Positions 33,533 to 40,496 are shown, numbered from the stretch's first letter. The stretch: DNA of 64,000 bases from Stenotrophomonas beteli (GCF_001431665.1 NZ_LLXV01000015.1:62001-126000); one strand, 5' to 3'. Translations and numbers: made by a program. Notes: a model not told the origin generated them from the letters alone.

Positions 33533-34366
33533 ATGGTCGACCGCCTCGCCATTCTGCTTGAACGTTTTGCGGTCACCGCCTCGGTGTTCCATGCCGGCGC
33601 GTTGTGCGGCATCAACAGCCTGGAAGGCGAGGACGAGGCCGGTCAGCTGCACCTGGTGCGGCGCGGACCGCTGCAGGTCCGCCACGGCCAGCAGACCGTG
33701 CAGGTCGATGTGCCCAGCCTGCTGCTGTATCCGCGCCCGATGCCACACCGTTTCAGCACCGATCCGCAGCACGGTGCCGACATGGCCTGCGCGAATCTGC
33801 ATTTCGAGGGCGGCCGGCTCAATCCGATCAGTGCGGCGCTGCCTGATTTCATCTGCCTGCCGCTGGCCGAACTGTACGGTGGCAATGCGGCGCTGGAGTT
33901 GCTGTTCGAAGAAGCGTTCGAGCAGCGCTGCGGGCGCGCGGCGATGGTCAACCGCCTGTTTGAGGTGGTGATGATCCAGGTATTGCGCCAGTTGATGGAA
34001 GGCGGCGAGATGCGCGGTGGCCTGTTCGCCGGACTGGGCCATCCGCGGCTGCGATTGGCGCTGGTGGCGATGCACGAAGCGCCAGCGCAGGCGTGGACGC
34101 TGGAAGATCTGGCCGAGGTGGCCGGGATGTCACGCAGTGTGTTTGCGGCCAGCTTCCGCGAGGCGATGGGCACCACGCCGGGCCAGTACCTGCAGGGCTG
34201 GCGGGTGGGACTGGCACAGCAGGCGTTGCGTCAGGGCCGCCCGCTGAAGCGAATCGCCGATGAGGTGGGCTACGGCAGCGAAGCGGCACTGTCGCGGGCC
34301 TTCAAGGCGCACACCGGGCAGTCACCCCGGCAGTGGCGCGGGCAGGACCGCGCCAGCGCGGCCTGA
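33533..34366 (+). CDS. AraC-family transcriptional regulator
   Basis: 277 residues. N-terminal cupin-like sensing domain of the AraC_binding_2/RclR type (HAGALCGINSLEGEDEAGQL, LLLYPRPMPHRF) and a C-terminal pair of helix-turn-helix motifs (WTLEDLAEVAGMSRSVFAAS and PLKRIADEVGYGSEAALSRA with the typical FKxHTGxSPxQWR end). Two Cys (GALCGIN, MACANL) might be redox sensors as in RclR, which is inference. Start at ATG 33533; the upstream extension is not family-like. Confidence 0.88.
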   Translation: MVDRLAILLERFAVTASVFHAGALCGINSLEGEDEAGQLHLVRRGPLQVRHGQQTVQVDVPSLLLYPRPMPHRFSTDPQHGADMACANLHFEGGRLNPISAALPDFICLPLAELYGGNAALELLFEEAFEQRCGRAAMVNRLFEVVMIQVLRQLMEGGEMRGGLFAGLGHPRLRLALVAMHEAPAQAWTLEDLAEVAGMSRSVFAASFREAMGTTPGQYLQGWRVGLAQQALRQGRPLKRIADEVGYGSEAALSRAFKAHTGQSPRQWRGQDRASAA

Positions 34367-34369
34367 GCC

Positions 34370-34762
34370 TCAGCCCAGCGCCAGCCGGGCCAGCTTCATG
34401 CCGCCGAACAGGCCGGCCACGCCCAGGGCCACCGAGCCGCCGGCATACAGCGCGGCCAGCCCATGCTGGCCACGCTGCAGCAGCACGCCGATTTCAAGCG
34501 CATAGGTGGAGAAGGTCGTGTAGCCGCCCAGGATGCCGGTGGCCAGCAGCAGGCGCAGTTGCGGCGAGGCGCCGTTGCGCAGTGCGAAGGCCTCCACCAC
34601 CACGCCCATCAGCAGTGCGCCGCTGAGATTGATCAGGAACGTGGACCACGGCCAGGGGCTGCCCATCGCCACCCGTGCGCCGATCAGATTGCAGGCATGG
34701 CGCAGGCAGGCGCCCGCGCCGCCTCCGACGAAGACCAGAAGATAGTTGTTCAGTGATTGCAT
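34370..34762 (-). CDS. crcB: Fluoride exporter CrcB/Fluc
   Basis: 130 residues with four membrane helices. Contains GGGAGACLRHACN near the N-terminus, the signature STFLINLSGALLMGVV with the conserved Asn, and GILGGYTTFSTYALE with the TTFSTY central Na+/Phe-box element. Forms dual-topology dimeric fluoride channels that expel fluoride. The ATG at 34762 gives normal length. A fluoride riboswitch aptamer lies in its leader (34849-34899), which strongly supports both calls. Confidence 0.95.
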   Translation of the reverse strand: MQSLNNYLLVFVGGGAGACLRHACNLIGARVAMGSPWPWSTFLINLSGALLMGVVVEAFALRNGASPQLRLLLATGILGGYTTFSTYALEIGVLLQRGQHGLAALYAGGSVALGVAGLFGGMKLARLALG

Positions 34763-34828
34763 CGCATGCCTCGAGAGCGGGTTCGCAGTGTTGATGGCGA
34801 ACGCCGAAGGCAGGCGCGACCTGCCATC

Positions 34829-34847
34829 GACGAACGCCGCGTTCGTC
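34829..34847 (-). promoter_or_regulatory. Leader hairpin after the fluoride aptamer
   Basis: Perfect 8-bp inverted repeat GACGAACG / CGTTCGTC with a 3-base loop directly 3' of the aptamer on the minus strand. No T run follows, so it is more likely part of an expression platform acting on translation or Rho access than an intrinsic terminator. Confidence 0.5.
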
Positions 34848-34848
34848 C

Positions 34849-34899
34849 TGGCAGGAGCCATCAGCCTTTCCAGGCGGTTATCGGGGGAGCCCCATCCCC
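34849..34899 (-). promoter_or_regulatory. Fluoride riboswitch (crcB motif)
   Basis: Read on the minus strand, the leader of crcB contains GGGGATGGGGCTCCCCC, GATAACC, GCC-TGGAAA-GGC, TGATGGCTCC and TGCC. This is the crcB-motif order: first stem GGGG/CCCC, the AUG bulge, GAUAAC, second stem GCC/GGC, UGAUG, and the strand GCUCC, which can pair with GGGGC in the first loop to form the pseudoknot. Location 87 bases before the crcB start matches the known role: fluoride binding turns on the exporter gene. Confidence 0.9.
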
Positions 34900-34944
34900 A
34901 TCGCCGTCCATGCTACCAGCGCTGGCGTGCATGCGGCAGCGCGT

Positions 34945-35379
34945 TCAGGACATCGAGGTCTTCAACACCCGGGCCACTTTGCTGCGGCTGAAGCCGTCCA
35001 TCAACAGCTCGAAGGCCAGCAGGTCCAGTGCGGCGTGGCGACGGTGGTCGATCTCCAGGCCGTTCTCCTCGACCAGGTGGCTGACCAGCTCGTAGGCGTC
35101 CTGCCAGACATCCAGATGGGCCTGGCTGGGCATGTAGGCGTTGCCGCGTTCACCGACCCCGCCGCCGCTCACCCCGTACAGCAGTTCGCGCGCGTCCAGC
35201 TTGGCCGCATCGGCGATGCGGAACAGCTGTTCGGCCTACACGTGGGCTGGGCTGACATGGTCGTTGAGCCAGTTGCTGATGGTTGCCGTCGTTGAATCGG
35301 CGGCACGGGCCAGATCGGCCGGGCGTGGGTGCCCGGCTTTCTTCATGGCGATGGCGAGTCGTTGGCCGAGAGTATTCAT
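34945..35379 (-). pseudogene. CI-type phage repressor interrupted by an amber codon
   Basis: From the ATG at 35379 the frame reads MNTLGQRLAIAMKKAGHPRP, ADLARAADSTTATISNWLND, HVSPAHV, then TAG (bases 35238-35236), then AEQLFRIADAAKLDARELLY and on to a stop at 34945: 144 residues in one frame apart from the stop. The N-terminal half is a lambda-repressor-like helix-turn-helix. The interrupted stretch has the standard PAHVxAEQLFxIADA form where x is normally Lys, so one AAG to TAG change explains it. An internal ATG at 35133 could give a C-terminal fragment. It is divergent from the Cro-like gene at 35459. Confidence 0.75.
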
Positions 35380-35458
35380 CTATGCAAGCCAGCTTAACGC
35401 CTGGATCGTAAAGAGGCCTTGTCGCAAGAATCGGTCTGATTAGCAGAGGGACCGATCA
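35380..35458. promoter_or_regulatory. Candidate operator region between repressor and Cro-like genes
   Basis: 79-base divergent intergenic region. Contains GCTTAA at 35392-35397 and GTAAAGAGGCCTT downstream. A related block (GCAAAGAGGGCTTAAC) lies at 35711-35726 after the Cro-like gene, suggesting repeated binding sites on both sides. AGAGGG before the ATG at 35459 is the ribosome site for the right-hand gene. Confidence 0.4.
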
Positions 35459-35668
35459 ATGACTGGATTCTGGAGCAAGCGGCAGGTGCGCGAGCGGCTG
35501 GGCTTCCTTACGGACGCCGAACTGGCCCGCTTCTTTGGCATAAGCCGATCCGCAGTGTCGCAATGGCCCAAGGATGGCCCGATTCCTGCGTTGCGGCAGT
35601 ACATCCTTCATCAGCAATACCCGAACCTGTTCCCGGTCGGTGAGGCAGGCGAACCCGAAATCGCATGA
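35459..35668 (+). CDS. Cro-like small DNA-binding protein
   Basis: 69 residues. Helix-turn-helix LTDAELARFFGISRSAVSQW (about residues 17-36) followed by PKDGPIPALRQYILHQQYPN, typical of Cro/YdaS-type phage regulators that use recognition helix SAVSQW. It faces the interrupted repressor gene across 79 bases, the classic immunity-region layout. No replication or structural phage genes follow, so it is a prophage remnant or domesticated switch. Confidence 0.75.
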   Translation: MTGFWSKRQVRERLGFLTDAELARFFGISRSAVSQWPKDGPIPALRQYILHQQYPNLFPVGEAGEPEIA

Positions 35669-35690
35669 TCTGCGCCGCATTCTGTCGCAT

Positions 35691-35702
35691 TTAGCCCGCT
35701 AA
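35691..35702. promoter_or_regulatory. Palindrome TTAGC-CC-GCTAA
   Basis: Perfect 5-bp inverted repeat separated by two bases, just after the Cro-like gene and before the GCAAAGAGGGCTTAAC block. Looks like an operator half of the same regulatory system. Confidence 0.4.
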
Positions 35703-35850
35703 GCATGAATTGCAAAGAGGGCTTAACAAAATAGGGAAGTTCGATGAAGTTGGTGCCGGCAATTGGCGGTGTCTACTGAATTGGCCCCACTGGGTGACGG
35801 GCGTCGTGTCGGGTCTGGCCCATCCGGAGTCCTGGCGCTTGCGTATGCAG

Positions 35851-35883
35851 TTTTGTGAACGATTAATAATTTCGATCACAAAA
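35851..35883. promoter_or_regulatory. Inverted repeat TTTTGTGA-N17-TCACAAAA
   Basis: Perfect 8-bp arms around a 17-base, strongly A/T core (ACGATTAATAATTTCGA, itself nearly symmetric). The spacing is too wide for a CRP/Clp site (TGTGA-N6-TCACA). Likely a protein-binding operator upstream of the gene at 36022. Confidence 0.45.
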
Positions 35884-36021
35884 GTGAGCGGATGTAATTG
35901 ACCTGTCGTGAAATCTATGACTAATTGAGATCAACCGGCCGTGAAGCCCGGGAGTCTTTCAGTAGCACGCAAGTGAGTCGGTAGACCGTCAACGATGCAG
36001 AACAAGTCCAACGGAGGTCGT

Positions 36022-36258
36022 ATGGAATACGGCATGCATGGCTTGGCTGAACGGGTACGCCGCGAACTGGAAGCCAGCTATCACAAACACGGATGCGGTC
36101 CGGCGTTCTGGGATACCTACCAGCAGGTGCTGGACCGCCTGGTTCCTCAGGGGACCGAGCGTACCGAGGTCACCAACGAAATGGCGCTGATCATCGAACA
36201 GCTGGGCATCGTACGACGTGCGCAGCTGGTCCCGCCGCACGCCAACGGGTCGCGTTGA
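36022..36258 (+). CDS. Hypothetical protein, 78 residues
   Basis: Starts MEYGMHGLAERVRRELEASY with a strong ribosome site (GGAGG at 36013-36017, 4 bases before the ATG); an in-frame ATG at 35995 lacks one. Predicted all-helical, soluble, ending in a charged tail (RRAQLVPPHANGSR). No domain recognised. It converges on the CcoG-like gene, with the stops 10 bases apart, and lies after the AT-rich phage-like region. Confidence 0.6.
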   Translation: MEYGMHGLAERVRRELEASYHKHGCGPAFWDTYQQVLDRLVPQGTERTEVTNEMALIIEQLGIVRRAQLVPPHANGSR

Positions 36259-36267
36259 AGCGTTGAT

Positions 36268-37317
36268 TCAAAGCAGGCGCCAGGCGCCCCAGGCCAGCAG
36301 CGCCAGCAGCATCGACGACAGAACCAGGGTGCGGGGTCGCCATCCGCGCCGCGGCTGCCCTGCCATCGCCTGTGGACTGCAGTAGCGCACCAGGCCGGGT
36401 CCGAAACCGGCCTGATGCTGCTGCTGTGCGCAGGCTTCCAGGCAGGCGCCACAGGCCAGGCAGTCGGCCTGCGGTCCCTGGCGGATGTCCAGCTGCATCG
36501 GGCAGACGCGGACACAGGCCAGGCAATCGGTGCAGTCGCCCAGCCGGTTGTCGTTGAAGGTCGGCATCGGCCCGGCCAGCAGCGGGTGCGCTGCACGGAA
36601 TACGTAGTCCTGTGCGGTGGTCGGGTCGAGCAGGCCGCGGCCACGGCCGAGCACGCCGCCCAGGCTGGACGGACGCGGCCCGCGCGGTTCCCCGCGGCGG
36701 GCGTCATACAGCATGCGCGGCGTGTACGGGTCGGTCAGCAGGGGCTGCGCGCGCGCGAACGGGCACAGCGAGCGGCAGACCTGTTCGCGCAGGAAGCCTG
36801 CATTGCCCCAGGTGGCAGCGGCGTAGAACAGCACCCAGAACGTTTCCCAACCGCTCCATCCAGCGCGGAGCAGGGCGGTCACCAGTTCCGCGATCGGGCT
36901 GAACAATCCGACCAAGGTGACGCCGGTCCAGAGTGACAGCAGCGCCCAGGCCAGTTGCGTGGCCGGGCGCGCGGCCCGGGCCGGCAGCAGCCGAACCATG
37001 CCGTGGGCGATCCAGTCGAACGCGCGCCGCCACAGGGTCTGTGGGCAGGCATGGCCACACCACACCCGCCCGGCGAGGTGGGTGAGCAGGGCCAGGCCCA
37101 CGGCCAGCACCGCCAGCAGGCCGATCAGCATGCCGACGTCACCGGGCCAGAGCGTCCAGCCGAACAGGTCGAAGCGCCGCGCGTTGATGTCCAGCAGCAG
37201 GGCCTGGTGGCCATCCCAGCGCAGCCATGGAAGCGCGTAGAACAGCGCCAGCAGCGCGGCACTGAGCGCGCCCCGCCAGGGCCAGGGGCGGGATGCACTG
37301 GCGCAGGTCGTGCTCAT
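36268..37317 (-). CDS. Short CcoG/RdxA-like 4Fe-4S membrane protein
   Basis: 349 residues. Membrane helices at about 15-31, 50-80, 115-145, 150-170 and 328-347. The CcoG-type motif VWCGHACPQTLW is present, with LCPFARAQPLLTDPYTPRML in the same place as in CcoG. Two ferredoxin clusters follow: CTDCLACVRVCP and CLACGACLEAC. CcoG reduces copper during cbb3 oxidase assembly. Family members usually have about 460-500 residues with a C-terminal Ig-like domain; here that domain is absent and a membrane helix ends the protein, so this is a divergent short form. Overlaps its upstream partner by 4 bases. Confidence 0.8.
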   Translation of the reverse strand: MSTTCASASRPWPWRGALSAALLALFYALPWLRWDGHQALLLDINARRFDLFGWTLWPGDVGMLIGLLAVLAVGLALLTHLAGRVWCGHACPQTLWRRAFDWIAHGMVRLLPARAARPATQLAWALLSLWTGVTLVGLFSPIAELVTALLRAGWSGWETFWVLFYAAATWGNAGFLREQVCRSLCPFARAQPLLTDPYTPRMLYDARRGEPRGPRPSSLGGVLGRGRGLLDPTTAQDYVFRAAHPLLAGPMPTFNDNRLGDCTDCLACVRVCPMQLDIRQGPQADCLACGACLEACAQQQHQAGFGPGLVRYCSPQAMAGQPRRGWRPRTLVLSSMLLALLAWGAWRLL

Positions 37318-37601
37318 CCCAGCGGCAGCTCGTCGTCGTCGTCGCTGGGCAGCGGTCGTTGCAGGTACCAGGTGACGGCGCTGGACAACGCCGTCACCGC
37401 CCAGAACATGAAGAAGCCTGCGGTATAGCCCAGCGCGCGGCTGATGACCGTCCCCGGGAAGCTGATGGCCTGCAGCTGCAGCGGATCGACGAAGGCGAAG
37501 AACACCATGCTGGCCACGCCCGCGGCGATGAAACTGGGCCAGAGGATGGCGCCCCAGTGCTGGATCAGTTGCTGGCGGCGGTTGGGAGGCGGTCTGTTCA
37601 T
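37314..37601 (-). CDS. Small two-helix membrane protein, partner of the CcoG-like gene
   Basis: 95 residues starting MNRPPPNRRQQLIQHWGAIL. Two membrane helices (WPSFIAAGVASMVFFAFVDP and LGYTAGFFMFWAVTALSSAV) and an acidic C-terminus (SDDDDELPLG). No named family. Its stop overlaps the CcoG-like start, so the two are coupled. A perfect FNR/Anr box lies 115 bases upstream at 37716-37729, with TACGCT at -10 distance on this strand, so low-oxygen activation is likely. Confidence 0.68.
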   Translation of the reverse strand: MNRPPPNRRQQLIQHWGAILWPSFIAAGVASMVFFAFVDPLQLQAISFPGTVISRALGYTAGFFMFWAVTALSSAVTWYLQRPLPSDDDDELPLG

Positions 37602-37715
37602 GCTGTCCCGGATCGAAAAGTGGGCGGCGCGTATACTTCGCCCGGGTTGGCGAAGCATCCGCAGGGCATGCGTCCTGCAAGCATGGCAGCGTAGGTGCAG
37701 CCGATTGCGCCGACA

Positions 37716-37729
37716 TTGATCTGGATCAA
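37716..37729. promoter_or_regulatory. FNR/Anr box TTGAT-CTGG-ATCAA
   Basis: Perfect match to the FNR/Anr consensus TTGAT-N4-ATCAA, between the divergent CcoG-like operon and the globin gene. Placing it at -41.5 puts a -10-like TACGCT at 37688-37693 for the minus-strand operon, and a start site about 17 bases before the globin ATG on the plus strand. Confidence 0.8.
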
Positions 37730-37780
37730 CGGCGATGCCGCGCTGCCGCGGCACACTGCCGGCACGCCTTGGGTACCCCG

Positions 37781-38221
37781 ATGAACGCAGCACCGCCGCC
37801 TGTCCTTCCTGTCGCCTCGCCCGGGTTGTGCACCGAGCAGGAAGTGACCCGCCTGGTCCACGACTTCTACGCCCGTGTGCGCGAAGAGGAACGATTGGGG
37901 CCGGTGTTCGAGGCGCACGTGCATGACTGGCCGGAGCACCTGGCCCAGCTGGTCGACTTCTGGTCGGCGATGCTGCGCGGCACCCGCCGCTTCAAGGGCT
38001 CGCCGATGTCCAAGCACATGGCCATCGAGCTGGACAAGGATCTGTTCGACCGCTGGCTGGTGTTGTTCCGGACCACCACCGCCGAGTGCGCCAACCCGCC
38101 CATGCAGGAGCTGGCCAATGACGTGGCCGCGCGCATCGGCGACACCTTCTGGAAGCGCTACCAGATGCTGCGCTGGCCGCAGGTCGGCCTGCCGGTGCTG
38201 GGCGTGCCTGGCCAGGATTGA
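37781..38221 (+). CDS. Group III truncated hemoglobin
   Basis: 146 residues. Globin pattern of group III (P-type): VTRLVHDFYARVREEERLGP at the first helices, VHDWPEHLAQLVDFWSAMLR in the E/F region and FDRWLVLFRTTTAECANPPM later. Members bind oxygen or NO at low oxygen. The ATG at 37781 was preferred to a TTG four codons upstream. It shares the FNR/Anr region with the CcoG-like operon, and hemN follows immediately. Confidence 0.85.
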   Translation: MNAAPPPVLPVASPGLCTEQEVTRLVHDFYARVREEERLGPVFEAHVHDWPEHLAQLVDFWSAMLRGTRRFKGSPMSKHMAIELDKDLFDRWLVLFRTTTAECANPPMQELANDVAARIGDTFWKRYQMLRWPQVGLPVLGVPGQD

Positions 38222-38231
38222 TCTGGGTCAA
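38218..38231 (+). promoter_or_regulatory. FNR/Anr box upstream of hemN
   Basis: TTGAT-CTGG-GTCAA, one mismatch from consensus, overlapping the end of the globin gene and 34 bases before the hemN ATG. If it acts from -41.5, transcription would start at or next to the ATG at 38266, that is, an mRNA with almost no leader. Confidence 0.7.
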
Positions 38232-38265
38232 GGCGGTGCCGTCCGTCCGGCGCGATGCTGGCGGC

Positions 38266-39675
38266 ATGGACACGTTCTCTCCCGCCGCCGGTGGCCTGGC
38301 CTGGACCTTCGACCCCGATCTGCTGCGCCGGCATGACCGGCCCGGGCCGCGCTACACCTCGTATCCGACCGCGCCGCATTTTCATGAGGGCTTCGACGCC
38401 CCGGCGCTGCGCCAGGCAATCGCCGACAGCAACCGGCAGGCCCGGGCGTTGTCGCTGTACGTGCATGTGCCGTTCTGCTCCAGCCCCTGCTTCTACTGTG
38501 GGTGCAACCGGATCATCACCCGCGACCGGGGCCGCGGGCACAGCTACGTGTCGCGCGTGCTGGCCGAGGCCGACCTGCTCGCGCCACAGTTCGAGGACGG
38601 CCGCGAAGTGATCCAGCTGCATCTGGGCGGCGGCACCCCGAACTTCCTCGATGCCGAGGCGATGACCACGCTGGTGGAAGGCCTGCGCCGCCGCTTTGAC
38701 TTCAGCGATTCGCCGCAGCGGGATTTTTCGATCGAACTCGACCCGCGCTTCATCGACGCCGGTGACGTGGCCATGCTTGCACGGCTCGGCTTCAATCGCG
38801 CCAGCCTGGGCGTGCAGGATTTCGATCCGCAGGTCCAGGCATCGATCAACCGGGTGCAAGGCGTGCGCCAGACGCTGGATATCCTGCGCGCGTGCCGCGA
38901 CAGCGGCATGCGCTCGGTCAATGTCGACCTGATCTATGGCCTGCCCGGGCAGACCCTGCAGGGATTCGGCCTCACCCTGGAACAGGTGCTGGCGCTGCGC
39001 CCTGATCGCCTGGCGGTCTATGGCTACGCGCATCTGCCGCATCTGTTCCGCGCGCAGAAGCAGATCGATGAACGCCGGTTGCCGTCACCGGAGGACAAGC
39101 TTGCGTTGCTGGGCCTGGCAGTGGAGAGGCTCTCGGCCGCCGGTTACCAGTACATCGGCATGGATCATTTCGCACTGCCGGAAGAAGATCTTTCGCGTGC
39201 ACAGCGTGCTGGGCAGCTGCACCGGAACTTCATGGGCTACACCACGCACGCCGATACCGATCTGCTGGGGCTGGGCGTCAGCGCGATCAGCCACATCGGT
39301 GCCAGCTACAGCCAGAACCCGCGTGATCTGCCGTCGTGGGAGGAGGCGGTAGACCAGGGCCAGCTGCCGGTCTGGCGTGGCGTTGCGCTGAGTGCGGACG
39401 ACCAGTTGCGCGCGGAACTGATCCAGCAGCTGATGTGCCAGGGCGAGGTGGACCTGGACGCACTGGGCCAGCGCCATGGCATCGACGCAGGACAGTACTT
39501 TGCCGAGGATCTGCGGTCGGTCCGGCAGTTGCAGGCCGATGGCCTGGCCGAGTGCCACGACGGCGTGGTGCGTGCCAGCGAGCCGGGACGGCCGCTGCTG
39601 CGGCTGCTGGCGATGTGCTTCGATCCCTACCTGCGCGCGGCGCATGAGCAGCCGCGTTATTCGCGTGCGATCTGA
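38266..39675 (+). CDS. hemN: Oxygen-independent coproporphyrinogen III oxidase
   Basis: 469-residue radical SAM enzyme of heme synthesis that replaces HemF without oxygen. The N-terminal RYTSYPTAPHF segment is typical of HemN, the SAM cluster motif CSSPCFYCGC has Cys71, Cys75 and Cys78, and the conserved HLGGGTPNFL, LDPRFIDAGDV and YGLPGQTLQGF motifs follow. Start at ATG 38266. Placed under an FNR/Anr-type box and beside a globin and a CcoG-like gene, which fits microaerobic control. Confidence 0.95.
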   Translation: MDTFSPAAGGLAWTFDPDLLRRHDRPGPRYTSYPTAPHFHEGFDAPALRQAIADSNRQARALSLYVHVPFCSSPCFYCGCNRIITRDRGRGHSYVSRVLAEADLLAPQFEDGREVIQLHLGGGTPNFLDAEAMTTLVEGLRRRFDFSDSPQRDFSIELDPRFIDAGDVAMLARLGFNRASLGVQDFDPQVQASINRVQGVRQTLDILRACRDSGMRSVNVDLIYGLPGQTLQGFGLTLEQVLALRPDRLAVYGYAHLPHLFRAQKQIDERRLPSPEDKLALLGLAVERLSAAGYQYIGMDHFALPEEDLSRAQRAGQLHRNFMGYTTHADTDLLGLGVSAISHIGASYSQNPRDLPSWEEAVDQGQLPVWRGVALSADDQLRAELIQQLMCQGEVDLDALGQRHGIDAGQYFAEDLRSVRQLQADGLAECHDGVVRASEPGRPLLRLLAMCFDPYLRAAHEQPRYSRAI

Positions 39676-39696
39676 CCCTGCGTGGTGCGAAGTGCG

Positions 39697-39783
39697 TGGT
39701 GCCCGGAGCCGGAATCGAACCGGCATGACCTTGCGGTCGGCGGATTTTAAGTCCGATGCGTCTACCAGTTTCGCCATCCGGGC
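39697..39783 (-). tRNA. tRNA-Leu(TAA)
   Basis: 87-base class II tRNA on the minus strand. Acceptor GCCCGGA pairs with TCCGGGC, discriminator A and encoded CCA at 39699-39697. A long variable arm is present. Anticodon loop CTTAAAA gives TAA. In E. coli the tRNA-Leu(TAA) gene follows pgsA-glyW-cysT, so this may be a displaced member of that group. Confidence 0.95.
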
Positions 39784-39914
39784 GCGCAGCGCGGTGCCGA
39801 TTGTAGCCCACCAGTGGCGAGGCGACCGATTCGCCACTGAGCGGTGGCATGCTTAACTGCCGTTCCCATTCATGTCATAGTCCCGGCCATCGTTCCCAGG
39901 GGGGGAGCCACCTG

Positions 39915-40349
39915 ATGTCGCTGCACGCGATTGCCTACACCAGCGAGGCCCATGCCGAACTGCGGACAACCGACCTTGACCGCCTGCTGGCCGATGCCAC
40001 AGCGTTCAATCGTGTGGCCGGCGTCACGGGCGTACTGATGTTCGACGGCCGACGGTTCCTGCACTACCTGGAAGGCCCGGAAGATGGCATCGATTCGGTG
40101 TTTCCGCGCATTGCCAATGCGCGCAGCCATGGGCAGCTGCAGCTGCTGTGCCGCGCGCCGGTAGCGCAGCGTGCATTCCCGCGCTGGTCGATGGGCACGC
40201 GCCGGATCGACCCGGACCTGCTGGCGCAGATCGTCGATGCGGCTTGGCCCGGGTTCCTGCACGGCAGTGGTGGCTTCGAGCGCCTGCGGCAGGCCTGGAC
40301 CGGCGCCGATGGCGAACTTGAGCCGGCGGCGGTCGCGCTGGGCTCATGA
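39915..40349 (+). CDS. BLUF-domain protein with altered flavin pocket
   Basis: 144 residues, the size of short BLUF blue-light sensors. The fold signature is clear: LHAIAYTSEA with Tyr8, AFNRVAGVTGVLMFDGRRF with Asn32, and YLEGPEDGI. The residue before YLEG, the glutamine that rearranges on light absorption in known BLUF proteins, is His50 here. Tyr8 and Asn32 remain, so flavin may bind while photochemistry is changed or lost. No output domain. Start at ATG 39915; an in-frame TTG/ATG extension upstream is not family-like. Confidence 0.85.
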   Translation: MSLHAIAYTSEAHAELRTTDLDRLLADATAFNRVAGVTGVLMFDGRRFLHYLEGPEDGIDSVFPRIANARSHGQLQLLCRAPVAQRAFPRWSMGTRRIDPDLLAQIVDAAWPGFLHGSGGFERLRQAWTGADGELEPAAVALGS

Positions 40350-40427
40350 GACCGCCTTGGCGGCAGGGCGCCGGGGCCGTTACGCTGTAGCCTTTCTGGC
40401 CTGGGTTTGCCCGGAGTGGTGCAGAGG

Positions 40428-40496
40428 ATGAGTGTGTTGGTCGAAGCCATGGCAACGCGCGTGCCACCCCGCTGGCTGCGCGTGGTGCATCGATGA
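40428..40496 (+). CDS. Possible 22-residue leader peptide
   Basis: ATG at 40428 after GCAGAGG, reading MSVLVEAMATRVPPRWLRVV then HR and a TGA that overlaps the ATG of the dehydrogenase by 4 bases. The overlap suggests translational coupling; existence as a real peptide is unproven. Confidence 0.25.
   Translation: MSVLVEAMATRVPPRWLRVVHR

Larger units (their letters stand above)
35669..36021. other. AT-rich intergenic region with an operator-like dyad
   Basis: About 350 bases, visibly more AT-rich than anything around it. No convincing gene: the only frame above 60 codons (from a TTG at 35710) has unusual composition. It contains the palindrome at 35691, the dyad TTTTGTGA-N17-TCACAAAA (35851-35883) and TTGACC at 35898. 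Probably the rest of a phage immunity region plus the promoter of the gene at 36022. Confidence 0.5.

Noticed and set aside
35851-35883. CRP/Clp binding site
   Set aside because: The arms TGTGA and TCACA are present but 17 bases apart, not 6; reported only as an unassigned dyad.
35710-35901. 63-codon frame from a TTG in the AT-rich region
   Set aside because: No ribosome site, unusual amino-acid content, overlaps operator-like repeats.
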